From assembly GCF_000514815.1 (NCBI RefSeq), contig NZ_AZWQ01000025.1:1-64000 (forward strand): a stretch of DNA of 64,000 nucleotides, in the 5' to 3' direction. Source of the DNA: Salinispora fenicalii (GTDB lineage Bacteria > Actinomycetota > Actinomycetes > Mycobacteriales > Micromonosporaceae). How positions within the stretch are numbered: position 1 is the stretch's first letter; each line of letters begins with the position of its first letter. The translations under genes and the position numbers were made by a program. Positions 44,938-55,321 of the stretch are shown here, piece after piece. Below the pieces are notes generated by a model. It was not told the DNA's origin, made no database searches, and saw only the letters and a list, made by a program, of their open reading frames with translations.

Positions 44938-45266
44938 GGTGCGGGCTACCCTCCATCGATCAACGGGTGTGGTCAACACGGGCGGGGCTGGCCGCGGATG
45001 CGGGGCCGAGGTCGCCCGTCGGCGGGCCGATCACGCCGGCCCGCCGTCAATCCTGACAGGTCACCCCGGCTGCGCCCACATCACCCCGCCGGGCCGGCGA
45101 CCTGACTTGGCCGCCCGACAGAACACCAGTAATTGTCTACAAGATCACGTTTGGGGTTCGGTACCGGCAAGCAGGTGGGGTAAGTCCGGCACGGTACACC
45201 AGACGCCGCAGCTACGCTCAGTACGCTCGACGCGGTGGATTCGTCAGCACCCGGAGGTGGCCCAAC
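44938..45266. other. divergent intergenic region between ettA and otsA
   Basis: This 329-base region must hold promoters for both genes. The middle section (45115-45160) is A/T-richer than its flanks, which fits a promoter. No clear -35/-10 pair, repeat or hairpin was singled out. The last GAGGTGGCCCAAC before otsA provides a ribosome-binding site. Confidence 0.45.
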
Positions 45267-46667
45267 GTGACCGTCCGCAGCTCCTTTGTCGTAGTGGCCA
45301 ATCGACTGCCCGTCGACGAGGTGAGCACACCCGAGGGACGGCAGTGGCGACGCAGCCCGGGTGGGCTCGTGACCGCACTGCATCCTGTTCTCGCCGAGCA
45401 CCACGGCACCTGGGTGGGCTGGGCCGGCGGCAAGGGGGCCGCGCCGGAGCCGTTCGACCTGGAGGGCATCCGGCTACATCCGGTGCCGTTGAGCGCGGAG
45501 GAGTTGGAGCGCTACTACGAGGGGCAGTCCAACGCCATGATCTGGCCGCTGTACCACGACGCGGTCGAGACTCCGGTATACAAGCGCCGCTGGCGGGAGA
45601 CGTACCGGCTGGTGAACGCCCGCTTCGCGGAGGCCGCATCGGAGGTCGCGGCGGAGGGCGCCACGGTCTGGGTGCAGGACTACCAACTCCAGTTGGTGCC
45701 GGCGATGCTCCGCGAGCTCCGCCCCGACCTACGGATCGGCTTCTTCCTGCACATCCCGTTCCCGCCGATCGAGTTGTTCATGCAGATGCCGTTCCGCACC
45801 GAGATCCTCCGCGGGCTACTCGGCTCCGATCTGGTGGGCTTCCAGCAACGACTGGCGGCGCAGAACTTCGTCCGACTGGCCCGGCACCTGCTCGGGCTGC
45901 GCTACGAGGGGCAGATGATCCAGGTCGACGGCCGTCGGGTGAAGGCAGGCGCGTTCCCCATCTCCATCGACACGCAGGAGATGGAGCGACTGGCGGTGGA
46001 TCCGGCGATCCGGGCGCGGGCGGAGGAGATCCGCAAGGAGCTGGGGAACCCACGCACGATCATCTTGGGGGTCGACCGGCTCGACTACACCAAGGGCATC
46101 GAGTTACGACTCAAGGCCTTCCGTGAACTGCTCTCTGACGGAAAGTTGACAGTTCCGGACGCGGTTATGGTGCAGGTAGCGACGCCGAGCCGGGAACGGG
46201 TGGAGCACTACCAGGCACTTCGCGTAAAGGTGGAACGCGAGGTTGGTCGGATAAATGGCGAATTTGGCCGGGTTGGGGTACCGGCGGTGCATTATCTGCA
46301 CCAGTCGTACAGTCGCACCGAACTGGCCGCGATGTACGTCGCCGCCGACGTGATGATGGTGACCCCGCTGCGAGACGGAATGAATCTGGTGGCCAAGGAG
46401 TACGTAGCAGCGCGCGCCGACCGGGGTGGCGCGCTCGTGCTGAGTGAATTCGCCGGCGCAGCCACCGAGCTGCGTCAGTCGTTTCTGTGTAACCCGCACG
46501 ACCCGGACGCGGTCAAGGAGGCCCTACTGCGGGCCGTGCACGTAGAGAAGCCGGAGGCCCGTCGCCGCATGCGGACAATGCAACGTCATCTGCGCACCCA
46601 CGACGTGGGGCACTGGGCGAAGTCCTTCCTCACCGAACTCGGCGTGCCGGGACCGGATGCCTCGTGA
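45267..46667 (+). CDS. otsA: alpha,alpha-trehalose-phosphate synthase
   Basis: A 466-residue GT-B glycosyltransferase that joins UDP-glucose (or GDP-glucose) with glucose 6-phosphate. Start [12 protein letters not shown], the loop [42 protein letters not shown] and [18 protein letters not shown] are all family-specific; the C-terminal [16 protein letters not shown] binds the nucleotide sugar. GTG at 45267 has GAGGTGGCCCAAC before it. It overlaps the next gene by four bases, so synthesis and dephosphorylation of trehalose 6-phosphate are coupled. Confidence 0.97.
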   Translation: MTVRSSFVVVANRLPVDEVSTPEGRQWRRSPGGLVTALHPVLAEHHGTWVGWAGGKGAAPEPFDLEGIRLHPVPLSAEELERYYEGQSNAMIWPLYHDAVETPVYKRRWRETYRLVNARFAEAASEVAAEGATVWVQDYQLQLVPAMLRELRPDLRIGFFLHIPFPPIELFMQMPFRTEILRGLLGSDLVGFQQRLAAQNFVRLARHLLGLRYEGQMIQVDGRRVKAGAFPISIDTQEMERLAVDPAIRARAEEIRKELGNPRTIILGVDRLDYTKGIELRLKAFRELLSDGKLTVPDAVMVQVATPSRERVEHYQALRVKVEREVGRINGEFGRVGVPAVHYLHQSYSRTELAAMYVAADVMMVTPLRDGMNLVAKEYVAARADRGGALVLSEFAGAATELRQSFLCNPHDPDAVKEALLRAVHVEKPEARRRMRTMQRHLRTHDVGHWAKSFLTELGVPGPDAS

Positions 46668-49267
46668 GCACCGGCACCACACTCGGCAACCCGGTCGGTG
46701 GCGGCCTGGAGCAAGAGCTGCGCACCGCGATCGGCCGCATCGCCCGCGTCCCCCAGCTGCTGATCGCCTGTGACTACGACGGCACCCTCGCCCCGATCGT
46801 CGAGGACCCGAGCCGGGCCGTACCGCTGCCGGAGGCCGCGGCGGCGGTACGGGCGCTCGCCTCGCTACCGCAGACCAACGTGGCGGTCGTCTCCGGGCGG
46901 GCACTGCGGGACCTGGCCGCCCTGTCCCGGCTGCCCAGCGAGGTCCATCTCGTCGGCAGCCACGGCTCCGAGTTCGACATCGGCTTCGTCGAACGGCTCT
47001 CCCCCGAGCTGGTCGCCGTCCGCACCCGGCTCCGCGACGCACTGCGCGAGATCGTCGCCACCCACCCCGGAGTTCGACTGGAGCGCAAGCCGGCCAGTGT
47101 CGCCGTACACACCCGCGGGGTTGACCCGCAGGTCGCCGCCGCAGCCGTCGAGGCGGTCCGCAATGGCCCCGCGACCTGGGACGACGTCACCGTCACCCAG
47201 GGCAAAGAGGTCATCGAGCTGTCGGTGGTCGCCACCCACAAAGGCACCGCCGTTGACCAGCTGCGTACCCAGCTCTCCGCCAGCGCGGTGCTGTTCATCG
47301 GCGATGACGTCACCGATGAGAACGCGTTCGGCAACCTGCACGGGCCAGATGTCGGCATCAAGATCGGGCCCGGCGAGACCAAGGCGCAGTATCGGGTAGC
47401 CGAGCCGATCGAGGCCGCCCGCGCCCTCGGACTGCTACTGGAGACCCGACGGAACTGGCTCTTCGGCGAACGGGCGGTGCCGATCGAGCGGCACTCGATG
47501 CTGGCCAATGGCCGGACGGTCGCGCTCGTCACCCCCGAAGCCAAGGTCACCTGGCTGTGTAACCCGAAGCCCGACTCCGCCGCGATCTTCGCCGACCTGG
47601 TCGGTGGCAGCCCCGCCGGCTACTTCAGCGTCGTGCCGGAACGCGGTGGCATCCCGCTCGGGCAGCGCTACCGCTCCAACACGATGACCGTGGAAACTCG
47701 ATGGTCCGGTCTGACCGTGACCGACTGGCTGGACACCCCAACCACCGAGACCACACCGGATGGGCCGGCGATCGTCAGCGCCGACTCGACCCTGGTCCGG
47801 GTGCTCACCGGACGCGGCCGGGCGCAGCTCGAATTCGCCCCCCGGCCCGAGTTCGGCCAGGTCGCCGTCCAGCTCCAACCGCTCGATGACGGGCTGCTGG
47901 TGCTCGGCTCCAACCACCCGGTCGCGCTCTACTCCCCCGGCGTCACGTGGGAGGTGGTCAGCGACGGCGTGTACGAGACGGCGAAGGCCGTCGTCGACCT
48001 CTCCGCCGCGAGCGAGCCGGTCGTGCTGGAGATGCGCTTCGGCACCCACAGCCTGGAACACCACCGGCAGCCGATTCACGAACGGCAGGCCGCGGCGGAG
48101 CAGCCCTGGAAAGACTGGGTGGCCACGCTGCGGCTGCCGACCACCGGTCGGGACCTGGTCGCCCGCAGCGCGCTCACCCTCCGCGGGCTGTGCCATCAGC
48201 CGAGCGGTTCGATCCTGGCCGCCGCGACCACCTCCCTGCCCGAGGAGCTGGGCGGCGTCCGCAACTGGGACTACCGCTACTGTTGGCTCCGCGACGCGGC
48301 GCTGACCGCCCGCGCTCTGGTCGACCTGGGTTCCACCGACGAGGCCGAGGCGCTGCTGCGCTGGATCGACGGAGTCGTTGACCGCACCGGTGGACACCCC
48401 GAACGGCTACACCCGCTCTACACGGTTGACGGATACGAATTGGGCGCCGAGGCCGTCATCGACACCTTGCCCGGCTACGCCGGCTCCCGACCAGTCCGGG
48501 TCGGAAACCTCGCCAACCACCAGCTCCAACTCGACGTCTTCGGTCCAATCGCCGACCTGATCGCGGCCGTGGCCGACGCTCGCGGCTCCGTCCGGGACGA
48601 CGAGTGGCGGGTCCTGGAGAACATGGTGGAGGCGGTCCGCCGCCGCTGGCACGAACCGGACCACGGCATCTGGGAGGCGCGCCTGGCGCCCCGACACCAC
48701 ATCTTCTCGAAGGTGATGTGCTGGCTGACCGTCGACCGGGCGCTGCACGTGGTCCGCAAGCACGGCGGCGCGGAGCAGCCCGAGTGGGTGGAGCTACGCG
48801 ACCGGATCGGCGCCAACGTGCTCGAGTTCGGTTGGCACGAGCAGGCCGAGGCGTACAGCGTCGCGTACGGGCACGAGGACAGTGACGCCTCCTCACTCTG
48901 GATCGGCCTCTCTGGCCTGCTCCCCGGGGACGACCCACGCTTCGTCTCCACCGTCCTCAAGATCGAGGCAGATCTCCGCAGCGGGCCGGTGGTCTACCGC
49001 TACCACTGGGAGGACGGCCTACCTGGTCGGGAGGGCGGCTTCCACATCTGCACCTCGTGGCTGATCGAGGCGTACCTGCGCACGGGCCGCCGCGGCGACG
49101 CGGAGGAGCTGTTCGCCCAAATGATCGACACCGCCGGGCCGACCGGACTGCTGCCCGAGCAGTACGACCCACTGACCGAACGCGGGCTGGGTAACCATCC
49201 GCAGGCCTACAGCCACCTTGGCGTGATCCGCTGCGCCCTGCTGTTGGACAACATGCTCAAGCAGTGA
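46664..49267 (+). CDS. otsB: fusion of trehalose-phosphatase and GH15-family glycoside hydrolase
   Basis: An 867-residue two-domain protein. Residues about 28-265 are a HAD trehalose-6-phosphatase: [15 protein letters not shown] with Asp37 and Asp39, [13 protein letters not shown], and [14 protein letters not shown]. From about 278 to the end is a GH15 domain: [20 protein letters not shown], the acid Glu in HGIWEARL near 670, and the base Glu in GLLPEQYDP near 832. GH15 members in mycobacteria are trehalases, so one chain may both make and hydrolyse trehalose or related glucans. Both active sites look intact. GTG overlaps the otsA stop by four bases. Confidence 0.92.
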   Translation: MSTGTTLGNPVGGGLEQELRTAIGRIARVPQLLIACDYDGTLAPIVEDPSRAVPLPEAAAAVRALASLPQTNVAVVSGRALRDLAALSRLPSEVHLVGSHGSEFDIGFVERLSPELVAVRTRLRDALREIVATHPGVRLERKPASVAVHTRGVDPQVAAAAVEAVRNGPATWDDVTVTQGKEVIELSVVATHKGTAVDQLRTQLSASAVLFIGDDVTDENAFGNLHGPDVGIKIGPGETKAQYRVAEPIEAARALGLLLETRRNWLFGERAVPIERHSMLANGRTVALVTPEAKVTWLCNPKPDSAAIFADLVGGSPAGYFSVVPERGGIPLGQRYRSNTMTVETRWSGLTVTDWLDTPTTETTPDGPAIVSADSTLVRVLTGRGRAQLEFAPRPEFGQVAVQLQPLDDGLLVLGSNHPVALYSPGVTWEVVSDGVYETAKAVVDLSAASEPVVLEMRFGTHSLEHHRQPIHERQAAAEQPWKDWVATLRLPTTGRDLVARSALTLRGLCHQPSGSILAAATTSLPEELGGVRNWDYRYCWLRDAALTARALVDLGSTDEAEALLRWIDGVVDRTGGHPERLHPLYTVDGYELGAEAVIDTLPGYAGSRPVRVGNLANHQLQLDVFGPIADLIAAVADARGSVRDDEWRVLENMVEAVRRRWHEPDHGIWEARLAPRHHIFSKVMCWLTVDRALHVVRKHGGAEQPEWVELRDRIGANVLEFGWHEQAEAYSVAYGHEDSDASSLWIGLSGLLPGDDPRFVSTVLKIEADLRSGPVVYRYHWEDGLPGREGGFHICTSWLIEAYLRTGRRGDAEELFAQMIDTAGPTGLLPEQYDPLTERGLGNHPQAYSHLGVIRCALLLDNMLKQ

Positions 49268-49332
49268 GCTGCGACCCCGACGCGCACCGCGTCGGCCGAG
49301 TCTCCTCGTGGTGGCGGCCCCGCACCGGGGCC

Positions 49333-49450
49333 GCCACCACGAGCACCGGCCACCACGAACACCGATCGCCACTGGCCTTTGAGGCCCGCCACTGCCGTTG
49401 GGCCACCACGAGCACCGATCGCCACTGCCGTTGGCCCACCACCACGAACG
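49333..49450. repeat. interspersed direct repeats after the otsB fusion gene
   Basis: The unit CCACCACGA(A/G)CACCGATCGCC followed by ACTG occurs at 49350 and 49403, a partial copy CCACCACGAGCACCGG at 49334, and CCACCACGAACGCC at 49440. GCCACTGCCGTTGG appears at 49388 and 49421. The block lies between the stop of the fusion gene and the convergent siroheme synthase gene, with no frame of its own. It might be a degenerate intergenic repeat or part of a transcription stop. Confidence 0.7.
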
Positions 49451-49461
49451 CCGGGCCGCCC

Positions 49462-50742
49462 TCAGGAGTCCAGCGCCCCGACCACGTCGCCGACGACCAC
49501 GATCGCCGGGGGACGGAGGCCCGCCGCAGCCACGTCGGCTGCCACCACGCCGAGCGTGGAGCGGATCGTACGCTGGTCGTCGGTCGTGCCCTCCTGCACG
49601 ACCACGGCCGGGGTCTGGGCCGGGCGACCGTGGGCGAGAAGCGTCGCGGAGATCGCTGCCAGATTTTTCAGTCCCATCAGAATCACCAACGTCCCGCGCA
49701 GCCCGGCGAGGTGCTCCCACCGCACCATGGAGGCGGGTGAGTCCGGCGGAACGTGCCCGGAGACCACGGTGAACTCGTGCGCGACGGCCCGGTGGGTCAC
49801 GGGAACACCGGCGCCGGCCGCGGCGGCGATCGCGCTGGTCACTCCGGGTACCACCGTCACCGGTACACCGGCACCGGCGCAGGCCAGCAGCTCCTCGCCA
49901 CCACGACCGAAGACGTAGGGGTCGCCCCCCTTGAGCCGGACCACGGCCTTGCCGGCCAGCGCCCGATCCACCAAGATCCGGTTGATCTCCTCCTGCGTAC
50001 GGGCCGGGCCGTAGGGAATCTTGGCCGCGTCCACCAACTCGACCTCGGGGCCCAGTTCGTCTAGGAGCAGCCCGGGAACGAGCCGGTCGGCGACCACCAC
50101 CTCCGCCTCGGTGAGCAGCCGCCGTCCCTTGACAGTGATCAGCTCCGGGTCACCCGGTCCCGCGCCGACCAGGGCGACCCGCCCACCGCGGCGGGTGGGG
50201 CGCGGCGAAGCCTGCCCGCGATCGACGTCCACCGGCTCCGAAGCACCGCCGGCCCCGGCATCGACCGATGGCGGAGCCAGCCGGCCCGGCCCGGCGGCGA
50301 GCAGGTCCCGGACGGCGTCCCGAACGGCCATCGCCCGGTGGGGATCACCGCCGCCGAGGACCGCCACTGTCACCGGGCCCTGCCGGGTCACGGCCGGTGT
50401 CCACGCGGTGGCGGCGACGCGGTCGTCGGCCCGAACACAGAAGATCCGCCGCTCGTCGGCCACCGCGCTGATCGCGGCGGCGGCGCTCGGGTCATTCACC
50501 GCGACCTGCACCAGCCAGGCGCCGTCGAGGTCGTCCGGGTCGAACCGCCGCCGCTGCCAGCGCAGCCGTCCGGCGTCGGCATGGGCACGCAGCGCTGGGG
50601 TCAGCTCCGGCGCGACCAGGAGGATGTCCGCGCCCGCCGCGAGTAGCGCCGGCACCCGGCGGGTGGCCACTACTCCGCCGCCGACCACGACCACCCGCCG
50701 ACCGGCCAGCCGCAGACCGAGCGGGTACGGATTGCCGCTCAC
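49462..50742 (-). CDS. cysG: siroheme synthase: precorrin-2 dehydrogenase fused to uroporphyrinogen-III C-methyltransferase
   Basis: A 426-residue fusion. The N-terminal domain (to about 140) is a Rossmann precorrin-2 dehydrogenase/ferrochelatase: RRVVVVGGGVVATRRVPALL and APELTPALRA. A short Pro/Ala linker follows, then the methyltransferase: GRVALVGAGPGDPELITVKG, VVADRLV and VVRLKGGDPYVFGRGGEE, which bind S-adenosylmethionine. It makes precorrin-2 for siroheme and cobalamin. GTG at 50742 is chosen for the N-terminus VSGNPYPLGLRL; the site before it is weak. It lies downstream of cobT on the same strand. Confidence 0.93.
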   Translation of the reverse strand: MSGNPYPLGLRLAGRRVVVVGGGVVATRRVPALLAAGADILLVAPELTPALRAHADAGRLRWQRRRFDPDDLDGAWLVQVAVNDPSAAAAISAVADERRIFCVRADDRVAATAWTPAVTRQGPVTVAVLGGGDPHRAMAVRDAVRDLLAAGPGRLAPPSVDAGAGGASEPVDVDRGQASPRPTRRGGRVALVGAGPGDPELITVKGRRLLTEAEVVVADRLVPGLLLDELGPEVELVDAAKIPYGPARTQEEINRILVDRALAGKAVVRLKGGDPYVFGRGGEELLACAGAGVPVTVVPGVTSAIAAAAGAGVPVTHRAVAHEFTVVSGHVPPDSPASMVRWEHLAGLRGTLVILMGLKNLAAISATLLAHGRPAQTPAVVVQEGTTDDQRTIRSTLGVVAADVAAAGLRPPAIVVVGDVVGALDS

Positions 50743-50776
50743 GCCGCCGTTCCGCCAGGTCGGACGGTCGGTGCAC

Positions 50777-51871
50777 TCATTTCTGCGCCACTCCCGCCGA
50801 GTCGAAGGTGGCGACCTCATGCAGCACGCGGACGGCGCCCGCGACCACCGGTAGCGCCAGCAGCGCCCCGGTGCCCTCGCCGAGGCGCAGCCCAAGGTCA
50901 ACCAAGGGGGTTAGCCCCAGCCGGCGCAGTGCCACCGTGGCTCCCGGCTCGACCGAGCGGTGGCCGGCCACCATCGCGCCGGTGGCGGCCGGGGCGAAGG
51001 CCGCGGCGGCCAGCGCGGCCGAGTCCGCGATGACGCCGTCGAGCAGCACCGGCACCCGTCGGGCGGCGGCGCCCAGGATCAGCCCGGTCAGGGCCGCGTG
51101 TTCCAGGCCACCAACCGCGGCCAGCACGCCCAGCGGGTCCGTCGGGTCCGGCTCATGCCGACGCAGCGCCGCCCGGACCACCTCGATCTTGCGCTGGTGC
51201 GTTGGATCGTCCACTCCGGTGCCCCGGCCGGTCACCGTGGCGGGATCAGCCCCGGCGAAGACCGCGATCAGCGCGGCGGCCGGCGTGGTGTTGCCGATAC
51301 CCATATCCCCGGTGAGCAGGATGGCAGCTCCGGCATCGATGAGTTCGCCGGCGACTCGAATGCCAGTCTCCACCGCGGCCCGGGCCTCATCCCGAGTGAG
51401 GGCAGCAGTGACGGCCAGATCCCGGGTACCGCGCCGGACGTTCGCCTCGACCAGCCGGGGTCCGGCGCCGCTGGCCGGGCGCGATCCGGACGGTACGGCC
51501 GCGACCGGCGTTGGCGGCGTGGCGACCCCGACGTCCACGACGGTGACCGCGGCGCCGGCTTGCCGGGCGAACGCGTTGACCACCGCCCCGCCGGCGAGGA
51601 AGTTGCCGATCATCTGCCCGGTGACCTCCTGCGGCCAGGGCGTGACGCCCTGGGCGTGCACACCGTGGTCTCCGGCGAAGACGGCCACCGCGGCCGGCTC
51701 GGGCAGCGGTGGCGGGCAGGTGCCGGCCAGGCCGGCGAGACGAATGGCGAGGTCTTCCAGCGCCCCGAGGGAGCCTGCGGGTTTGGTCAGCCGGCTCTGC
51801 AGATCCGCGGCGGCGGCCATCGCCTGCTCGTCGAGCGGTCCAATCGCCGCCCTCGTCGTCTCCAGCATCAT
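50777..51871 (-). CDS. cobT: nicotinate-nucleotide--dimethylbenzimidazole phosphoribosyltransferase
   Basis: A 364-residue enzyme that makes alpha-ribazole 5'-phosphate for the lower ligand of cobalamin. Segments LTKPAGSLGALEDLAIRLAG, FAGDHGVHAQGVTPWPQEVT, LTGDMGIGNTTPAAALIAVF and the glycine-rich ALTGLILGAAARRVPVLLDG are the CobT signature. Length matches the family (about 350). The first ATG overlaps the stop of the aminotransferase-type gene by four bases; a second ATG follows at once. It belongs to a three-gene cobalamin block. Confidence 0.96.
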   Translation of the reverse strand: MMLETTRAAIGPLDEQAMAAAADLQSRLTKPAGSLGALEDLAIRLAGLAGTCPPPLPEPAAVAVFAGDHGVHAQGVTPWPQEVTGQMIGNFLAGGAVVNAFARQAGAAVTVVDVGVATPPTPVAAVPSGSRPASGAGPRLVEANVRRGTRDLAVTAALTRDEARAAVETGIRVAGELIDAGAAILLTGDMGIGNTTPAAALIAVFAGADPATVTGRGTGVDDPTHQRKIEVVRAALRRHEPDPTDPLGVLAAVGGLEHAALTGLILGAAARRVPVLLDGVIADSAALAAAAFAPAATGAMVAGHRSVEPGATVALRRLGLTPLVDLGLRLGEGTGALLALPVVAGAVRVLHEVATFDSAGVAQK

Positions 51872-52989
51872 CCCTCCAGAATCTCTGCCAGCACGATGGT
51901 GAATGCGTCGGTCGTCGCCGGATCACGAACCGCGATCCGCAGCCAGTCCGGCCCCAGCCCAGGGAAGGTGTCGCCGCGGCGCACCGCCCAGCCTCGCTCG
52001 CGCAGGGCACGACGTACCGCGTCGGCGCCCGGGTAGTGAACGAGGACGAAGGCGCTCGTCGGCCGGCCGACGACGTGTACCCCCGGTAGGGCCGCCAGGC
52101 GGGCGAGGAGGTGGTCGCGGTCGGCGGCGAGATCAGCCGCGATCTGGCGTTCCGCTTGCTCCGCTTCGGGGCCGGCGCAGGCCGTCGCGGCAGCGAGGGC
52201 CGGGGTGGAGACCGGCCAGAGCGGCTGCACGGCGGCCAGGCGGTCCAGCAGCTCCGCGGCACCGAGCAGGTAGCCGACGCGCAGCCCGGCCAGCCCCCAC
52301 GTCTTGGTAAGGCTCCGCACCACCAGCAGGCCAGGCAGGTCGGACCGGGCAGCAAGCGACTCCGGCTCGCCGGCGACTCCGGGCACGAGGGTGGTGTCAG
52401 CGAACGCCTCGTCCACGACGAGAACCCGGCCGGGCCGGGCGAGCGCGGCCACATCAGCGGCCGGGTGTAGCACCGAGGTCGGGTTCGTGGGGTTACCGAT
52501 CATGACTAGGTCCGCATCCGCCGGGACCCGGGCGGGGTCGAGCCGGAACCCGCTGCCGGGGTCGAGCAGCACCCGCTCGACCCGGTGCCCGGCTGCGCGC
52601 AGGGCCGCCTCCGGCTCGGTGAACTGGGGGTGCACCACCACTGGGCGGCGGATTCCGCGCAGCGCCTGGGCGATCAGCACGAAGCCCTCGGCAGCGCCGG
52701 CAGTGAGCAGCACCTGCGCCGGCGGCCGACCGTGTCGGGCGGCGACGGCGGCCCGCGCCGCGGTGGAGTCCGGGTACCGGGCCAGGTCCCCGAGGGCAGC
52801 GGTGATCGGGTCGGCCAGCCAGTCCGGCATCGAAGCCTGGCGCACGTTCACCGCAAGATCGATCAGCCCGGGTACGGCCTCGACATCTCCATGGTGGCCG
52901 AGGTCGAGCTCAGGTGCCGCCGGGGTGTCCGCCGGGGCATCCGGCAGGTTGTCCGGCGCGGCCACTCCCCCGCTCGACTGCGTACGCAT
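51868..52989 (-). CDS. cobC: threonine-phosphate decarboxylase-type aminotransferase (CobC/CobD family)
   Basis: A 373-residue fold-type I PLP protein. ELDLGHHGDVEAVPGLIDLA carries the HGG-like start typical of CobC/CobD, LAVNVRQASMPDWL replaces the usual FSxN-x-NP, MIGNPTNPTSVLHP and VVDEAFAD bind PLP, and the Schiff-base lysine is in RSLTKTWGLAGLRVGYLL. It should make aminopropanol phosphate for the nucleotide loop or a related amino alcohol. ATG at 52989 has AGGA before it. A perfect palindrome GACGTGG-G-CCACGTC lies at 53035-53049 upstream. Naming follows Mycobacterium usage (Rv2231c). Confidence 0.85.
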   Translation of the reverse strand: MRTQSSGGVAAPDNLPDAPADTPAAPELDLGHHGDVEAVPGLIDLAVNVRQASMPDWLADPITAALGDLARYPDSTAARAAVAARHGRPPAQVLLTAGAAEGFVLIAQALRGIRRPVVVHPQFTEPEAALRAAGHRVERVLLDPGSGFRLDPARVPADADLVMIGNPTNPTSVLHPAADVAALARPGRVLVVDEAFADTTLVPGVAGEPESLAARSDLPGLLVVRSLTKTWGLAGLRVGYLLGAAELLDRLAAVQPLWPVSTPALAAATACAGPEAEQAERQIAADLAADRDHLLARLAALPGVHVVGRPTSAFVLVHYPGADAVRRALRERGWAVRRGDTFPGLGPDWLRIAVRDPATTDAFTIVLAEILEG

Positions 52990-53110
52990 GACCGCGATCC
53001 TGCCGGGAAGGGGGCGCGTGGCACAGCGCATCGGGACGTGGGCCACGTCACGGGCGACGGGTTAATGAATATTTCTCTAGTACGAATCGGAAATGTCATA
53101 ACTTGGCCCT

Positions 53111-55243
53111 GTGAGCAACCGTCCCCTTGCTGCCGCCGGCCGTCTCGTCCCACTTCTCCGTGCCGGGCTCATCGCCGGCATCGTCATCGCCGCCCTGGCC
53201 TACCCGATCGTTGCCGCAGCCGGCCTCGGCGCCAAGGTCACGGCGCACGCGATGGAACACAAAACCAAGATCCTAAAAACGGCCCTGCCAGCCGAGACCT
53301 CGTACCTGTACGCCCCGGATGGCAAGACCGTCCTGACGATGTTCTACGAGGAGTACCGGCAGTACACAAAGCTCGCCGACATGTCGCCGAACATCCAGCA
53401 GGCCATCGTCGCCGCCGAGGACGCCCGCTTCTACCAGCACAGCGGCGTCGACCCCAAGGGCATCGCCCGCGCCTTCGTCGCCAACGCCCGCTCCAGCGGC
53501 ATCTCCCAGGGCGCCTCCACCCTCACCATGCAGTACGTCCGGATGGCCCTGCGGGACAGCGCCAACACCCCGAAGGAGGTGCAGGAGGCGACCCAGCAGA
53601 CCAGCCTGCGCAAGGTCCGGGAGATGCGGATGGCCATGGACCTGGAGAAGGAGCTGACCAAGGAGCAGATCCTGGAGCGCTACCTCAACTCCGCGTACTT
53701 CGGGCATCGCGCCTACGGCATCTACGCCGCCAGCGAGATCTACTTCTCGAAGACCCCGAAGGACCTCTCCGTGGTCGAGGCCGCCACCCTCGCCGGACTG
53801 GTCAAGTCGCCATCCCGGTTCGACCCGGCCAGTTCCGATCAGAAGGAGGCGACCGCCCGCCGCAACTACATCCTGGACCGAATGACCGCACTCGGCTACC
53901 TCTCGCCGAACGCTGCCACCAGCGCCAAGTCCGAACCGATCCAGCTGACCCTGAGCTACCCGTCCAACGACTGCGCGTCGGTGCCGTCGGAGTGGAACAG
54001 CTGGGGGTTCATCTGCGACTACGTGAAGAACTGGTGGAGCGCCCAGCCCGCGTTCGGCGAGAACCGCCTGGAGCGGATGGACAAGCTGCGCCGAGGCGGG
54101 TACCGGATCGTGCTCAGCGTAGACCCGAAGATCCAGGAGGCGGCCGAGGAGAACGTCGGCACGAAGGGGAACACCGGCAGTCCGTTCGCCAACGGCATCG
54201 TGCTCACCGAGCCCGGCACCGGGCGACTCAAGGCCATGGCGGTGAACCGGACCTACTCCCTGAACCTGGACGAAAATCCGCTCAGCGGCAACCCGGAGGC
54301 CGGCCCGAAGGTCAAAGCCAACTACCCGAACACGGTTACCCCCCTGCTCGGCGGCGGTGACCTCCCCGGCTACCAGGCGGGATCGACCTTCAAGATGTTT
54401 CCGATGCTCGCCGCCCTCGATGCGGGTATGACCCTGAACACCGCCTTCAACGCGCCGCACCGGTACCGGTCGGAGGTGTACAACGGCTGGGCCCCGTCGA
54501 ACGCGAGCGGCGCCATGTCCGGCATGCAGACCATGTGGTCCGGCTTCGGGAAATCGGTCAACACGTACTTCGTCTGGCTTGAGGAGCAGGTCGGGGCAGA
54601 CCGGGCGGTTCGCCTCGCCGAACAGCTGGGGCTGCGCTGGCGCACCGATGTGGACCGGCACCACGCCGCGCCGGCGAACGCGAAGACCTGGGGCGCCTTC
54701 ACCCTGGGGGTCTCCGACGCCACCCCGCTGGAGATGGCGAACGCCTACGGTGCCGTCGCGGCCGAAGGCCGCTACTGCGAGGCGATCCCGGTGCAGGCGA
54801 TCTACAACCGGGACGGCACCCCGGCGGTCTTCCGGACAGCCGGCGGGATCGAGCGGGAGGTCGCCAAGCCCCGCTGCCGCCAGGTGGTCAGCGCCGACGC
54901 CGCCCGGGCCGCCACCGACGCCGCCCGCTGCCCCACCGGCGACACCCCAGCCCGGGGCGGCTGCGGCGGTTGGTCAACGGCGGACAGCGTTCGCGGCACC
55001 GTCGGCCGGCCGGTGGCCGGCAAGACCGGTACCACCGACAGCACCCGGTCGGCCTGGTTCGTCGGGTTCACTCCCGAACTAGCCGCGGCCAGCTTCATCT
55101 CCGACCCGGACAACCCCTTCAACGCCGTCGGTGACGGCCAGTCGCAGATTCCCATCCACGCGGTCGCCAACACCCTGCGCGACGCGCTGGAGGACAAACC
55201 GACCCGCGACTTCACGCCCCCCTCGGACGCGATCGTCGGCTGA
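53111..55243 (+). CDS. class A penicillin-binding protein (transglycosylase/transpeptidase)
   Basis: A 710-residue bifunctional peptidoglycan synthase. One membrane helix at about 13-38, then the GT51 glycosyltransferase domain with catalytic Glu103 in AAEDARFYQHSGVD and QGASTLTMQYVRM. The transpeptidase domain has SxxK at Ser425-Lys428 (AGSTFKMF), SxN at Ser482-Asn484 (GKSVNTYF) and KTG at 638-640. Four cysteines lie in a loop between SxN and KTG (CPTGDTPARGGCGG region), unusual for an extracytoplasmic domain and probably disulfide-bonded. GTG start at 53111. It is divergent from the cob block. Confidence 0.94.
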   Translation: MSNRPLAAAGRLVPLLRAGLIAGIVIAALAYPIVAAAGLGAKVTAHAMEHKTKILKTALPAETSYLYAPDGKTVLTMFYEEYRQYTKLADMSPNIQQAIVAAEDARFYQHSGVDPKGIARAFVANARSSGISQGASTLTMQYVRMALRDSANTPKEVQEATQQTSLRKVREMRMAMDLEKELTKEQILERYLNSAYFGHRAYGIYAASEIYFSKTPKDLSVVEAATLAGLVKSPSRFDPASSDQKEATARRNYILDRMTALGYLSPNAATSAKSEPIQLTLSYPSNDCASVPSEWNSWGFICDYVKNWWSAQPAFGENRLERMDKLRRGGYRIVLSVDPKIQEAAEENVGTKGNTGSPFANGIVLTEPGTGRLKAMAVNRTYSLNLDENPLSGNPEAGPKVKANYPNTVTPLLGGGDLPGYQAGSTFKMFPMLAALDAGMTLNTAFNAPHRYRSEVYNGWAPSNASGAMSGMQTMWSGFGKSVNTYFVWLEEQVGADRAVRLAEQLGLRWRTDVDRHHAAPANAKTWGAFTLGVSDATPLEMANAYGAVAAEGRYCEAIPVQAIYNRDGTPAVFRTAGGIEREVAKPRCRQVVSADAARAATDAARCPTGDTPARGGCGGWSTADSVRGTVGRPVAGKTGTTDSTRSAWFVGFTPELAAASFISDPDNPFNAVGDGQSQIPIHAVANTLRDALEDKPTRDFTPPSDAIVG

Positions 55244-55321
55244 CCTGGGTGCCTACCCGGGCAAGGGGCAGACACCACCGGTGGTCGCGCCGATCGGCCC
55301 GCTCCGCCTCCGGGTAACCTC

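Noticed and set aside
49333..49450. CRISPR array
   Set aside because: Too few copies, uneven spacing and no cas genes in the window.
52990..53110. Cobalamin riboswitch before the cob block
   Set aside because: The conserved core and B12-box sequences were not found, and the space is short for one.
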